In this document: piece after piece, positions 46,546 through 57,569 of the stretch
Position numbering within the stretch: position 1 is the first letter of the stretch
Layout of the letters: the number at the start of each line of letters is the position of its first letter
Assembly: GCF_024139115.2 (NCBI RefSeq)
Contig: NW_026942982.1
Location: 186,001-250,000, forward strand
Source of the DNA: Armigeres subalbatus
Taxonomy: Eukaryota > Arthropoda > Insecta > Diptera > Culicidae
Direction of reading: 5' to 3'
DNA: 64,000 nt
Translations under genes and position numbers: made by a program
The notes under the pieces: model-generated
Seen by the model: the letters and a program-made list of their open reading frames with translations, nothing else
What the model was told of the DNA's origin: nothing
The model's database searches: none

Positions 46546-46737
46546 CAGTCAAACCTCCATGAGTCGATGTTCTATGACTCGATATCGACTCGTGGAAGCA
46601 AATTATGCCTTATCAAAAAATATTTTCTGGGTTACTGTGATGGTCCCTTGAAACAGATTCTCATGAATTTTCTATTCCACAACTCGATATTTCCGTGAGT
46701 CGATGGTCCCTTCAATATCGACTCATCGGTTTGACTG
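46546..46737. mobile_element. MITE with ACAGTCAAACCTCCATGAGT ends
   Basis: The left end ACAGTCAAACCTCCATGAG is partly mirrored by CTCATCGGTTTGACTG. GTCGATG / ATCGACTC motifs recur inside. The right end is joined to the fold-back at 46741. Confidence 0.6.
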
Positions 46738-46740
46738 ATG

Positions 46741-48285
46741 CTGGGTCATTAGGCCGAAGGCCATTAGACCGAATGGTCATTAGGCCGAACGGTCATTAGG
46801 CCGAATGGCCATTAGGCCGAATGAGAACTGGGGAGTGAGAAGTGGGTAGTGTGCAATGATGAAAGAGTAGAAAGGAGGAAGGAAGAAAGAGGAAGATGTA
46901 AGAAGAAAAAAGGAGGAAGATGTAAGAAGGAATAAGCAGGAAGATGTAAGAAGGAAGAAGAAGGAAGATGTAAGAAGGAAGAAGGAGGAAGATGTAAGAA
47001 GGAAGAAGGAGGAAGATGTAAGAAGGAAGAAGGAAGAAGATGTAAGAAGGAAGAAGGAGGAAGATGTAAGAAGGAAGAAGGATGAAGATGTAAGAAGGAA
47101 GAAGGAGGAAGATGTAAGAAGGAAGAAGGAGGAAGATGTAAGAAGGAAGAACGAGGAAGATGGAAGAAGGTAGAAAGAAGGAAGAAGGAAGAATGAAGAA
47201 GGAAAAAGGAAGAAGGAAGCAGTAAGAAGTAAGAAGAAGATAAAGGAAAAAGAAAGAAGGAAGGAGGAAGAAGGGAGAAGAAAGTAAGAAGAAGGAAGAA
47301 GAAAGTAAGAAGAAGGAAGAAGGAAGAAGGAAGTAAGAAGAAGGAAAAAGGAAGAAGGAAGAAGGAAGAGGAAGAAGGAAGAAGGAAGAAAAAACAAGGA
47401 AAAAGGAAAAAGGAAGAAGGAAGAAGGAATAAGGAAGGTGGAAGAAGGAAGTAAGAAGAAGGAAGAGGGAAGAAGGAAGATATAAGAAGATAGAAAGAAG
47501 AAATAAGAAGATAGAAAGAAGAAAGAAGAAGATATAAAGAAGAAAGAAGAAGATATAAAGAAGAAAGAAGAAGATAGAAGGAAGAAAGAAGAAGGAAAAA
47601 GGATGCAGGAAGAAAGAAGAAGGAAGAAGGAAGAAGGAAGTAAGAAGAAGGAAGAATGAAGAAGGAAGAAGGAAGACGGATGAAGGAAGAAGGGAGAAGG
47701 AAGAAGGAAGAGGGAAGAAGGAAGAAAGAAGAAAGAAGAAGGAAGAGGGAAGAAAGAAGAAGGAAGAAAGATAAGGGAAGGAGGAAGAAGAAAGAAGGAA
47801 CAAGGCAAAAGAAAAAAAAGAAAGCAGAAGAAAGAAGGAAGAAAACGGAAGAAAGAATAAAGAAGAAGGGGGAAGAAAGAAGGTAGAAAGAAGAAGGAAG
47901 AAGAAAGAAGAAAGAGAAAGAAGGGGAAAATATGAAGGAAGAAGGAAAAAGTAAGAAGGAAGAAGGAAGAAGGAAGAAAGTAGAAGGGAGAAGGAAAAAG
48001 GGGTAAGGTGAAGAAAGAACTTCTCATTTTTCACTTCTTCTTTTTGCTTATTCGGCCTAATGGCCATTCGGCCTAATGACCGTTCGGCCTAATGACCATT
48101 CGGCCTAATGACCTTCTGCCAAATGGTTTTCGGCCTACGGGCTTCGGCCTAATGGCCTGACACCGGTTTGACTGTCAAACCGGTGTCAGGCCATTAGGCC
48201 GAAGCCCGTAGGCCGAAAACCATTTGGCAGAAGGTCATTAGGCCGAATGGTCATTAGGCCGAACGGTCATTAGGCCGAATTAGCA
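46741..48285. repeat. Fold-back element: CATTAGGCCGAA arrays flanking a 1.2 kb GAA-rich core
   Basis: GGTCATTAGGCCGAA-type units of about 16 bp run at 46744-46821. The complementary units run at 48050-48165, and a further palindromic block is centred near 48178 (CAAACCGGTGTCA and its complement). The core 46850-48030 is purine-only in long stretches. At 46884-47165 it is a 24-bp tandem repeat containing GGAAGATGTAAGAAGG. Frames of over 400 codons on the minus strand (Phe/Leu/Ser-rich) arise from composition alone. Confidence 0.75.
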
Positions 48286-48289
48286 AACC

Positions 48290-48926
48290 ATCCAGCGTTG
48301 TTCGTATCAGTCTAATCAGTTTCGCCGGAAAACCATGTTCGGAGATTATCTGCCACAGCTCATTTCTTTTCACTGAATCATACGCTGCTTTGAAATCAAT
48401 GAACAGATGGTGAGTTTGTACTCCCGGAATTTATCAAGGATCATCCGCAGGGCAGGCTTAACATCTGATCCGTCGTTGATCGGCCTTCACAAAAACCTGC
48501 CTGGTCGGAGTCTGTTGAACAAGATACGCGACAGGATTTTGTACGCCGAGTTCAGAAGGGTGATCCCTCTGTAATGGGCACCTCTAGTCTGTATCACTTT
48601 CTTATAGATTGGGCATATGAGGCTCTCCAACTAGCCGGCAGGCAGTTCTTCATCCTCCCATATTGTCTGGATAATGCGGTGGATCGATTGATGCAGCTGC
48701 TTACTTCCGTGTTTGAGAAGTTCGACAGGGATCTCGTCCTTCCCAGAAGCTTTACTGTTTTCAGCTCGTTTAGAGCCTTCCACCTGGCTGCCACCATAGT
48801 CTTGTCTGTCAGAAAATTCCCCTCTCGATCATTGCACATGGCGGGCTTATGCCGCGCGCAATTGATAGTTGCGTAAAACCTCCGCATATCGTTTATATCC
48901 ATGTTCTCCTGCGCTTCAGCTATCAC
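48290..48926 (-). pseudogene. RTE reverse transcriptase, N-terminal half
   Basis: The minus frame gives RRFYATINCARHKPAMCNDR, GNFLTDKTMVAARWKALNEL and, after frameshifts, LPASWxESLICPIYKK-like and RGITLLNSAYKILSRIL-like blocks. This is the segment ahead of the RT catalytic core. Confidence 0.75.
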
Positions 48927-49045
48927 ACTCTCTTCGTGTTGCCTTTTTTCCTGCGGTGGATTCGTTTCTCTTCTGCCCTTGCAATACTGTACCGCTCTCT
49001 AGCAACATTTTTCTCGTCCGTCACTCACTGGCACTCCTCAACAAA

Positions 49046-49530
49046 TCAACCATTTCGTTGGCGTCGCTGTGCAGTGCCTAACACTTCCTGCGCTGTTATA
49101 GTCACAGCTTCGTGGATATTTTCCCACAATCTGTTGACGTCGCCAGATCCGGTGGCATCTTCTATCCGCTCGTCCAGCTTCTGGTGGTACTGTTCAGCAA
49201 CTCCTTCAACTGACAAGCATTGGATAGTGAAACGCATCGTTCTGTTGTTTTGTGAATTCGTGACGCTGGAGAGTCGCGCCCCGAATTTTTGCAACTACGA
49301 GGTAGTGATCTGAGTCGATGTTCGGACCTCTGAAAGACCCTACATCTATAACATCCGAGAAATGTCGTCCGTCGACCAGCACGTGGTCGCTCTGTGAGCA
49401 AGTGTCTGCATTCGGATGTTGCAGGTGTGTTTGTGGATATTCTGGGAGCCGCTCCTAACATGGAGGACAGACGCTCGATCAGATTTGCACCTCCGGAGAG
49501 GAGCAAATCCCTCCTTCCCTGTCAGCATAC
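49046..49530 (-). pseudogene. RTE endonuclease C-terminal part and linker
   Basis: Across two frames: an HTWxHPNGDTCSQIDHVLVDGR-like block, RHFSDVIDVxxFRGPNIDSD-like codons, then LDERIEDATGSGDVNRLWEN and AVTITAQEVLGTAQRRQRNG. IDHV and SDH are the endonuclease metal-binding signatures. Confidence 0.7.
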
Positions 49531-49610
49531 GACCATAATTACCACCGGGGTTGGTTACCCGATCTTCCCTAAAGTTGCTCGTATCCCGGCCAGCGCCACA
49601 AGGAGGTAGG

Positions 49611-49872
49611 GATAGGAGTTGCTGGGTAAGAGGCTAAGGACCGCGAAATGGGGTCTATTTTATTCCTTAAGTGATAAAATCGGGGAGTGACAAAATCGGG
49701 TCAACACTGTATTTGCCACAATCGTCATACATTTCATTAGACTTAACATTTTCATTGAGAAGAGCAAATCACTCCTAACATATCTTGAAATAAAATTCAT
49801 GCAGTTAATTTGCAAGTCATTTGATACCTGAGCAAATGGGAAAAACTCGATTCATTACAAACACAACATTTT
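49611..49872. other. 3' flank of ZAD-B; no gene
   Basis: It contains GTGATAAAATCGGGGAGTGA, a dispersed repeat motif also near 24998. Confidence 0.3.
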
Positions 49873-51232
49873 TCACACCTTTGTGATTTCCAGTTTAATC
49901 TTTATGGGTGTGTTCTCTTGTTTCTCTGGCTCATCACATGGAGACAACTTGGATCCCTTCTCTCGATGCGTTTTCATATGCGTCTTGAGGTTGTCCTTCC
50001 GATTAAAAGCCCGATTGCAAATCTCGCAACTGAACGGCTTCTCCGGTAGATGCTTCTTGAAGTGTTTTCTCAGATCACCACTGTGGAAAGAATTGAATTT
50101 TTAGAACTTAGCATTCTGTATGAAAGCGTTATTCTTACTTAGTCAAAAACATTTTATCACACTCGGTGCATTTGATTGTCGGTTGCTCAAAGTGGGTCCT
50201 TTTGTGTCTGGCCAATCCTGTCGGTTGATAATATGCCTTCCACAGACCGGACACAAGTAGATTCGTTCCTTAAAGTGCGTTATGCGGTGCTGCTTCAGGC
50301 TGTTGAGCAAACGCATATTGTTTTGTCGCAAAAGGTCGCATTTGTACATTTTGGCACGCGTATGGATGTTCACGTGTGAACTGTAATTTGAAGCACTGAC
50401 AAACGATTTCGCACAGTACGGGCATTGATGTCTGCAAAAAATAGAAAAAATATAATAAAAACAAAAAAAAAATCAATTATTGCTCTAACCTTCGTTCATT
50501 GTTATGAATTCTCATATGCTCGGTGAGGTTCTTTATAAACTTTCCACAAATCGTGCACACCTCGGCACGTTTTGCCGCTCTCGATGTATCATCCAAGGAC
50601 TTCGTCCTGGGCCTACCGCGCTTTGACGCACGTGGCTTCGGATCTTCTTTGTCGTCCGATATCGTCTCGATTTTGCTCTTGGATTCCGCTTCCAGTTTCA
50701 TCTCCGTTTCAAGAATTTCATATTCATATACGGAACCGATATCATCGTCATCATCTTCGTTATCACTTACACCGTTCGGATCAAAGTCAGGATCATTTTC
50801 TTCGTCCTCTTCGACAGGTTTGAACGATTTTATATCAATTTGTTCGAGTTCAGACGATTCCTCCAAATTATGATGAACGGAATCGGTTTTATCGTGATCT
50901 TCCTTTTCCTGTACGCGTCGCTGGTAAATTTCATTATTTTTTACACAGGAAGTGTGAAACCGATGCCACTCCTCGACAATAGATTTGCAACCATGGCAGA
51001 TGAACGGACATTCCTTTTCATCCTTGATGATTTACAAATAAAAAAAATCCTATGATCTGATATTTTGTTCTAGATTAGTCTGAACCACTACCTGAATCGA
51101 AAGATATTGGATAATTAGTTGGACTAAACTGTGACCAATGGAAGCGTCAGAGCTATGAATATTATGTTCACCAATGGCAATCGGTTCCAAATCGGAAGCA
51201 CTTTGTAAGCACAATCTACAGAGGCGTTCCAT
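49873..51232 (-). CDS. ZAD-B: ZAD C2H2 zinc-finger gene, probably damaged
   Basis: Exons on the minus strand are 51232-51092, 51022-50490, 50431-50139 and 50080-49873, with the same phases as ZAD-A. Exon 1 reads [15 protein letters not shown] to LIIQYLSIQ. Exon 2 begins [12 protein letters not shown], then [10 protein letters not shown], a strongly acidic linker ([19 protein letters not shown]), an AT-hook SKRGRPRTK and the short finger [20 protein letters not shown]. Exon 3 opens with [10 protein letters not shown]. Its second finger reads [10 protein letters not shown], lacking the second cysteine, and the third loses frame after INRQDW by a one-base deletion; the downstream frame fits again as CTECDKMF. 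Exon 4 encodes [20 protein letters not shown] and a tail ending KLEITKV. As written, translation stops inside exon 3, so it is a recent pseudogene or contains sequencing errors. Without the shift the length would be about 391 residues. Confidence 0.75.
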
Positions 51233-51299
51233 TGTAATACGATATGACTGAACGGCAAACAAAAAATAATTCAAAATTACGCACAGTACCGTTATAAGT

Positions 51300-51668
51300 G
51301 TTTTGTAAAAATAGTATTGAATGTTACGACGGTAGTTGTTTACATTTTTTTGATTCTTTGGCTTATCTTCTGCACCCGCTGCAGCAAGAACGTGAGCAAA
51401 ACAAAATGCATAATAAACGCAAAGTTTTGGATGTGTGCGTGGTGTTGCAAGCTTTGCAGATAGGGGTGTCTGAATAGTTTAGAATAAAATAATTTATCGA
51501 CCTTCCAGCAGATGTCCTACACAGTTGGCAAAAATTTTGCTCTTTTATTTATCACAATATTGTGGATTTAGTCGAAGGATGGATTCCAAATGAACTTTTG
51601 CCTTGGGTTATTTCAAATCACCGTTCAAATCTAGGAAAAATGTCCTTGCAATTAATGAATTTCAAAGT
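51300..51668. other. Upstream region of ZAD-B
   Basis: AT-rich with no clear TATA box or initiator. A GCTGCAGC palindrome lies near 51380. No gene was seen. Confidence 0.3.
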
Positions 51669-51676
51669 GCTCAACC

Positions 51677-51864
51677 AAAAGATATTTTAGTTACTAGATA
51701 AATATTGTCGCTGTCGTCGCTGTCCGGAACATCTTTTGCTGGCGAGGATAGGGGAGCTAAATGTCAAAGAAGGAAAATCCATACGATTTGACAGCACATG
51801 TTCCGGACAGCAGAACAAAGGGAACCGAAGCGACAATCTTTATCTAGTAACTAAAATATCTTTT
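51677..51864. mobile_element. Complete 188-bp MITE with perfect 8-bp target duplication
   Basis: The ends are AAAAGATATTTTAGTTACTA and its complement. GCTCAACC is present at 51669-51676 and 51865-51872. Eight-base duplication fits hAT or P-type transposition. Other copies lie at 9959, 54962 and, as a remnant, 58030. Confidence 0.88.
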
Positions 51865-51923
51865 GCTCAACCCAACTCCAAATAAATCAGCCAAAAACTG
51901 TTTTAAAGTTTATTTAGAGCAAG

Positions 51924-52209
51924 ATTACCGGTGGTGAGTTTAAGCCGTTTGGCAGCGCAGTATCATTACTTGACACTTCACCGGTCGCTACTAAACGCGC
52001 TGCTATAACAGTAGCGCGACTGACAGGTGACCAAATTTGGTAGCGCGATAAGAGCGCTGCTATTTGATGAACTGTCAACTGTCAAACGTCACCGGTACGG
52101 AATACAGCAACCAAATTGAGAGCCGAAAATAGTGACCGATACGGAAACGAGCGATGAAACTAAAATGAAAGCGCTGCGCGGGTGATTAAAATGCTCGCGA
52201 CCGGTAATA
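51924..52209. mobile_element. Candidate MITE with ATTACCGGT ends
   Basis: ATTACCGGTGGTGAG at the left and CTCGCGACCGGTAAT at the right match at 13 of 15 positions. GTAGCGCG motifs and CACCGGT / ACCGGT recur inside. No gene is present. Confidence 0.5.
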
Positions 52210-53298
52210 TGATGCTCTTAGTAATAGTAGAATTTTATGTCGAATTGTTCATGGGCATGTTAACTTCATTTCCTGCAAATCTGGGCTCAATCGGTCTATT
52301 CCATGCAATTTCCTGTACGAAATAGTAACAGAGGCGTATTTTCCCATATATTTCGGCTGAAACCCCCACATTAACTTCAAATCACTTGCGCCAGCTTATG
52401 CAATAACCGATCAGACTGAAATGCTCAGAGAATGATTTTCTTACCTAAAGCCAAAATTCTGGAGGGTGTCCCGTAGAATTCGACCACTTTTTTTTCTCCC
52501 CATACTAGGCTGGGCCATTCTAGTGTTTATAAATATTTCAAATTTTCTCGCCAATATTTTCACTTGCAAAAGCTTCGTATTCAACCCTTCGACACGTCGC
52601 GACGCCCAGCCGAGCTCAGAGTCGGCAGCAAAAGCACGTGGGTAAGCTGTCAAAATTAATCAAAACAAACAGCGATGAAAGTGCGGGAACAGTGCAAGGA
52701 TCTTCCGTATGCTTTACGCCAATGCGAGCAGTGAATAGAAAGTGTCAATTCAAATAACATACCGTGTAGCTCTCTCACTCTTTCATCGACCGACAATTTC
52801 AACGTCGATTAAATGAACCGGCGATTTCAAACCGTCGTGTCCAGTCCTCAATTCAACGTACAATATGTTTCGAATAAAAAAAACTCAAAGGTTCAGCCCA
52901 ATCGGGTTGTACGCAAAGATAACGTTGAACTACGTAGCTGTATGTAATGTACAGGTTCTAGACTATTATGTGCAATGAGACCAAAGCAAGCGTTTTTAAA
53001 GTCCAGCCTGAATCTGCTTTCGTTGTTTATCCTGTGCTCCTGAGATTGAGTGAGCATAACTGGTGATGTATATAATTTTTGGACCAACATTTTAAAATGA
53101 AGTTAAAAATAAAATTTTCAAATAATCGAGGATGAACAACACTCTCAAGCGTTCACATATCAAAATTACCAATAGATAAAAACTTGCTAGAGAGTAAGAA
53201 TCGTTCGATAATTGTATCTCGATTCAAAGCATTGGTAACAATGCCAAACATCCGATTGAACTTCATTGTTGACATTAAATTGGTATTGATTAGGTTTA
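52210..53298. other. No gene recognised
   Basis: Short open frames below 70 codons only. No domain, RNA gene or repeat boundary was recognised. Confidence 0.3.
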
Positions 53299-53456
53299 CA
53301 TTTCTAGACCAACATCATTTGAAAAGGGCGTAACAGCCAAAATTTATACCTTCTAATTCTTCGTTTGAATATATGGCTACATATGTGGACAAAGAATCAG
53401 AAGGAATAAATGTTGGCTGTCACGCCCTTTTCAAATGTTGGTCTAGATTTAAATGA
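53299..53456. repeat. Hairpin MITE-like repeat
   Basis: CATTTGAAAAGGGCGTAACA near 53326 is mirrored near 53420, with arms of about 62 bp and a loop of about 35 bp. The mirrored arms include AGACCAACAT and ACCTTCTAATTCTT-type sequence. Confidence 0.75.
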
Positions 53457-53644
53457 TAATCGATTACACAATTTGAAAAGCACAAGCCTGGCTGATGGTG
53501 TACAGCTGCAACTATCACCAACGCTATAGAGACTTACCACCCGTCGCTAAGTCAGTCTAAACCCCTGGTGGCTCATTACAGAAAAACCCATTGCGAAAGC
53601 TGGGCTGTCAACGGCGTTATTGATAATAATTATTATTCCTTCAC

Positions 53645-53848
53645 TTGAATTGCGTCGGACTTAGCGTTTACTCCGGCAGACACTTTCGAATCAGCAAAAA
53701 CGAGCCAAAGAAAGTTTACCAGAACGCATTCACTACAGCAGCGAAGAGGATTCCGAGCCCCTCTACTGGCATCAACAAACGTAACCAAGAAGCTACAGTC
53801 AAACGCCCCCAAGCTTTCCAAGGAAAATGCACGTTTAAGTTAGCATAA
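53645..53848 (+). other. Unrecognised open frame, 67 codons
   Basis: The frame includes YSGRHFRISKNEPKKVYQNA and a basic C-terminal half. Base composition is less AT-rich than around it. I recognise no family. It may be a gene fragment or chance. Confidence 0.2.
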
Positions 53849-54579
53849 ACCTGGGTACTGCGGATAGAGCCGCTTTTCTGCGCTCAAGCGAGCAGAGGGA
53901 TATTTTGAAATCACTCCCATAAACAAAATTATTTTGCAGTTACTTGGCTGTCAAACATTTCCCGCTCTTCGAATTTCTCTTTCCACGCTGCATGAGAGCG
54001 CACAAATGCGCTAGACTCTACATGACTTTACGATTGTTTACATACATTCATGCTTCGATCAGCTGCTGAATCTCGTGAAATTTCGTAACGAATGCTTTTT
54101 AGTTGCATTCCCACTAATTTTCCACTCGAAATATAATGTGAGAATATTTGTTACAAAGAATACAAAACTCAAACAAAGTTTATTTTTATTTTTTCCCAAA
54201 ATAATAACAATACTTCTCAATATTAGATCAGAAACGAACATAACCACAATCTTCAATGTTTGGCTCCGGCACAATAGAAAATTTTGGCTTCAGTTTGACA
54301 ACCAAATCGATTCTATCCGCACCACCCAGGCATAAACTAACTGCACCAGCTAAAAGCCCTGCAATGGCGGACATAAAAAAAAACTTTCAATGAATAACTA
54401 AAGAAATGTTAATAAAAAAAGTTGAAAAGCAGGCCAAGTTCTAGTTGGAATGTAGTGCTATGGAAGAAGAAGTTTGCGATGCACTTACGAGATTGACTGA
54501 TTCACCGAAACCAAATGCTAAACTGTTAGCAAGTTTTTAATAGTAAATATTATCATACACATAGATATTGTAACACACC

Positions 54580-54790
54580 AGAGTCGGTTTTTGCGCGGAA
54601 GATATGGGCCGCGTAAATTAAAACAACGTAAAAAAAACCGCGTAAATCCCAAAATATGTCTGAAGGAACCGCGGAAATCCAGAAACTCGCGTGAAAAAAA
54701 AATCGCATAGAAAACCATTCCTGTAGAAATAACCGCGTAACAAACGACTTCAGTGTACATCGGGTATGAAGCGTTGACTCTTCCTTGATC
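54580..54790. repeat. CGCGTAAA-motif repeat
   Basis: CCGCGTAAAT, CCGCGGAAATCC, CTCGCGTGAAAA and ACCGCGTAACA recur in one orientation after CCAGAGTCGGTTTTTGCGCG. This looks like part of a DNA transposon; the other end was not found. Confidence 0.4.
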
Positions 54791-56042
54791 GAATGGTCCA
54801 AGAAAATTGAAAACCATTGAGAAACGGCTGAGATATTAACGATCGAAGTCTATCATATTTTCGTGACGATTTTCAAATTTTGCAATGGTAAAGTGTACCC
54901 CAATATAGAAAAGACAGACGTAGTTCTACGTCAAAAAAAACGCGATGCTACGCACACCAACAAAAGATATTTTAGTTACTAGATAAAGATAGTCGCTTCG
55001 GTTCCCTTTGTTCTGCTGTCCGAAACATGTGTGGTACATTCCTGTCAAATCGTATGGATTTTCCTTCCTTGACATTTAGCTCCCCTATCCTCGCCAGCAA
55101 AAGATGTTCCGGACAGCGACGACAGCGACAATATTTATCTACACTGATAAAAAAATACACGTTCGATTCATGTTTTTCGGAATATGGATATTTTCAATCA
55201 GCTTACACCATCAATTCTAGTGCAATCCACATCACTACGATGTTCTTGACATCCTCAGTTCAAATGTCATTGTATACATCCAAATTCATTATTGATACAC
55301 TACCATATGATATGCACATCCATGAATAACCATAACAAATACACGTTCGACTCGTGTGTTTCAGAATGTTGATATTTCATTCCAAATTACACCATCAAGT
55401 CTGATGTATTCCACATCACTGAGATGTTCTTCACAAACTCAGTTCAAATGGCTATGTTTATAGCAAATTATATAATTGATACACCACGATGTCATATGTT
55501 TATCTAAAACATGTTATGAATTACTTCAAACGAATTTGAGTATGCATTCTGACGATTCAGACGATCCTCCATGTGTCATTATTTCAATAAAAACGGACAT
55601 GTTCATGCATGTTTCGAAAGGCCGCAACATTTTTCAATTTCAATTATCGGTAAATAGTGAACTGATTTTATATTAATTTGCACTTATTAATTTATGAATA
55701 AAAAAGAAGGGACATTTTATTGTTGAGTGACCGGGAGGGCAGAAGATGTGTGGAACATGCAACCCTGCCAAATAAATGAAAAAAGTGAAGTTCACCTGCT
55801 ATCTTAAGTAAAAACAAGTATAGTATAATGTTTGATTTAACTAATTGAAAAAAATATTTATAAACGTTTATAAATCTACGAAGGAATTCTCAAAAAAAAT
55901 TAATCCATATTTTTCGGAACTGTAATTAAACGACAGGAAATGTAGATTTTTCACATCTTTTTAATAATTTGTTTTCGTTTAATTTAATCCATCCGGAATG
56001 CGACTTTCGTTATATGGTTGAATCCCATTAATTTAATACATA

Positions 56043-56283
56043 CACTAATAAAAATCCACACATTTTTATTGGCAAAAATCTAAAGAAATTTTTAAATAAA
56101 TTTTATGTGTGTGTTAATAACCACCCGATATAGGAGAATCCACATAAAGGTTATTAGTTAATAACGGTTATGTGTGTTTCCACATATATGTTATGCAAAT
56201 TCTCATAGCCGTTATGTGGGAAATGCTATAGTCAAAATTTATGTGTGCCACACATAATGGATATGATTGGATTTTTGTCAGTG
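56043..56283. mobile_element. 241-bp MITE nested at the third level, TA target duplication
   Basis: The left end is CACTAATAAAAATCC and the right end is the complement of CACTGACAAAAATCC, with TA on both sides. ATGTGTG / CACACAT motifs recur inside. The ends resemble those of its host element. Confidence 0.75.
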
Positions 56284-56674
56284 TATATATTGTCTGTTTC
56301 CTTGGTAACAAAACGCGCCGACCATTTTTTAGGCACTATCAAAATCGTCGCCAACATCTTTATTCTAAAATTATGTTAGTTTTATTAGAAAATAATGTCA
56401 ATCTGCATTAAAAACAGGGCTCAATTTTGGGAAATAATGTGATTATTGAGTACATAAAATTTTGTTCACAGTTGATTTGACAGATCTTATGGTTATTTCT
56501 GCTGGCGACGATTTTGGCGTCAATTTGTTTTGCGACGATTTCAAATAAAAAAGTGGGAAATTGATAATATTAATATTTTAAAATAAATTTTCTTGCTCTG
56601 GAAAATCTGGCTGACCTGCTGTGGCTCCTCGTTTATGTTGAATTGCATCAGAGCATACTAATTTGGTACTTTTT

Positions 56675-57000
56675 CTAATTGATTGCATGTTCCCTTCCTG
56701 CTTTAGTAGCAGCAGGATCAAAAAAGATGGAATTATACTCAAAACGGCGAAGACGCATCGTCAATACCGGCCTCTTCCGACTATCCTTTGCGACGTATGC
56801 ACTTCGTGGCGGCTTCTTGCTAGCAGGAATAAGCACCGAACCGATCATGTTCTCTGGCAGCAGCTCTTTTAGATGTAGGTAACTTGATTTTTTTTTGTGA
56901 TCTGTGTGGATAATAAAAACCTTATTTACCGGTTGCAGATTTCGGAAAATAAAAGCACTCACCTGTTCAAAGACAAAATCGCCGGCCTCAGCTCGTAAAA
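56675..57000 (-). other. Coding-looking segment inside the 2.4 kb element, possible captured exons
   Basis: The minus frame 56962-56675 reads LKELLPENMIGSVLIPAS, KKPPRSAYVAKDSRKRPVLT and MRLRRFEYNSIFFDP, then stops at TAG. Its base composition is much more balanced than the surrounding AT-rich DNA. Just upstream on that strand, TTTGAACAG is followed by GTGAGT, a strong donor, after a codon-like stretch with GAGCTGAGGCC. I recognise no family. It could be a fragment of a host gene carried by the element, or chance. Confidence 0.35.
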
Positions 57001-57569
57001 TAGTATTAGTTGGTGTGGTTCAACTTCTTTTAAAATCATAAATGCAACCACCCTCTGTGGATATTACATTTTTACCAACTTGATTTTTTTTTCTATCTGT
57101 CCGGATATCAATTTCCGTCAGAGGTTCGAAAACCAACGAGACGTTTTTCTATATTTCCACCGTTGATTCGTCGAAGTTATAGGAAAACTGTGTTTCTTGA
57201 AATGGATTTCGATCCGATGACGGAAATCGGAATCCGGACGGATATGCAATCATTATTAAAATGTGAAAGAAAACACGAAATTCACTCACAATTCAAATGA
57301 AAATCAACACAATTATTCTTAGATATCATATATCAAACAAGCGACTATATGACAAGTCGAGCAACCGAATTCGATTTGCTTTACACGTTAATACCGTGTG
57401 GTTTGTTTATAAAAAAATGCTCAGTTTTGAATGAGCCATGTCATCTGTTTTACACGTGATATTGATTTGTATTGACAACATGCGCAAATTCATGTGTAGA
57501 ACACACGGTCCTCTCGTGTATTTTTTTTTATAGTGTAGTAACTAAAATATCTTTTACACCAACATATCC

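Larger units (their letters stand above)
45733..49610 (-). mobile_element. RTE-clade non-LTR retrotransposon, degenerate, with nested inserts
   Basis: Minus-strand blocks in order: endonuclease end (49530-49046), linker and RT start (48926-48290), and the RT C-terminal region (46530-45800). Gaps are explained by a fold-back (46741-48285) and MITEs (46546-46737 and 46264-46439). Clade is judged from LGSLVT-like and RRIAAANRAFYGLR blocks. Frameshifts are frequent. Confidence 0.7.
55142..57535. mobile_element. 2.4 kb TIR element with TA target duplication
   Basis: The left end is CACTGATAAAAAAATACACG and the right end is the complement of CACTATAAAAAAAATACACG, with TA at 55140-55141 and 57536-57537. 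This fits a Tc1/mariner-type element, but no DDE transposase frame is present. The left part contains two diverged tandem copies of about 185 bp (55153-55337 and 55338-55519, each with TACACCATCA and CCACATCACT). A smaller element sits at 56043-56283 and a coding-looking segment at 56675-57000. An imperfect inverted repeat with CCGGATATCAATTTCCGTCA lies at 57099-57245. Confidence 0.8.
54962..57555 (-). mobile_element. 8-bp-duplication MITE split by a 2.4 kb element
   Basis: Ends match the complete MITE at 51677. ACACCAAC is present at 54954-54961 and 57556-57563. The MITE sequence is continuous once 55142-57535 and one TA are removed. Confidence 0.88.

Noticed and set aside
46780..48067. Two minus-strand frames of more than 400 codons, rich in Phe, Leu and Ser
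   Set aside because: They are produced by the AGAAGG-type purine repeat, with no initiation context, domain or sequence complexity.
51050..51274. A start for ZAD-B upstream of 51232
   Set aside because: The extra N-terminal residues are not shared with ZAD-A or ZAD-D, where the zinc-binding CRLC lies within eight residues or so of the methionine.
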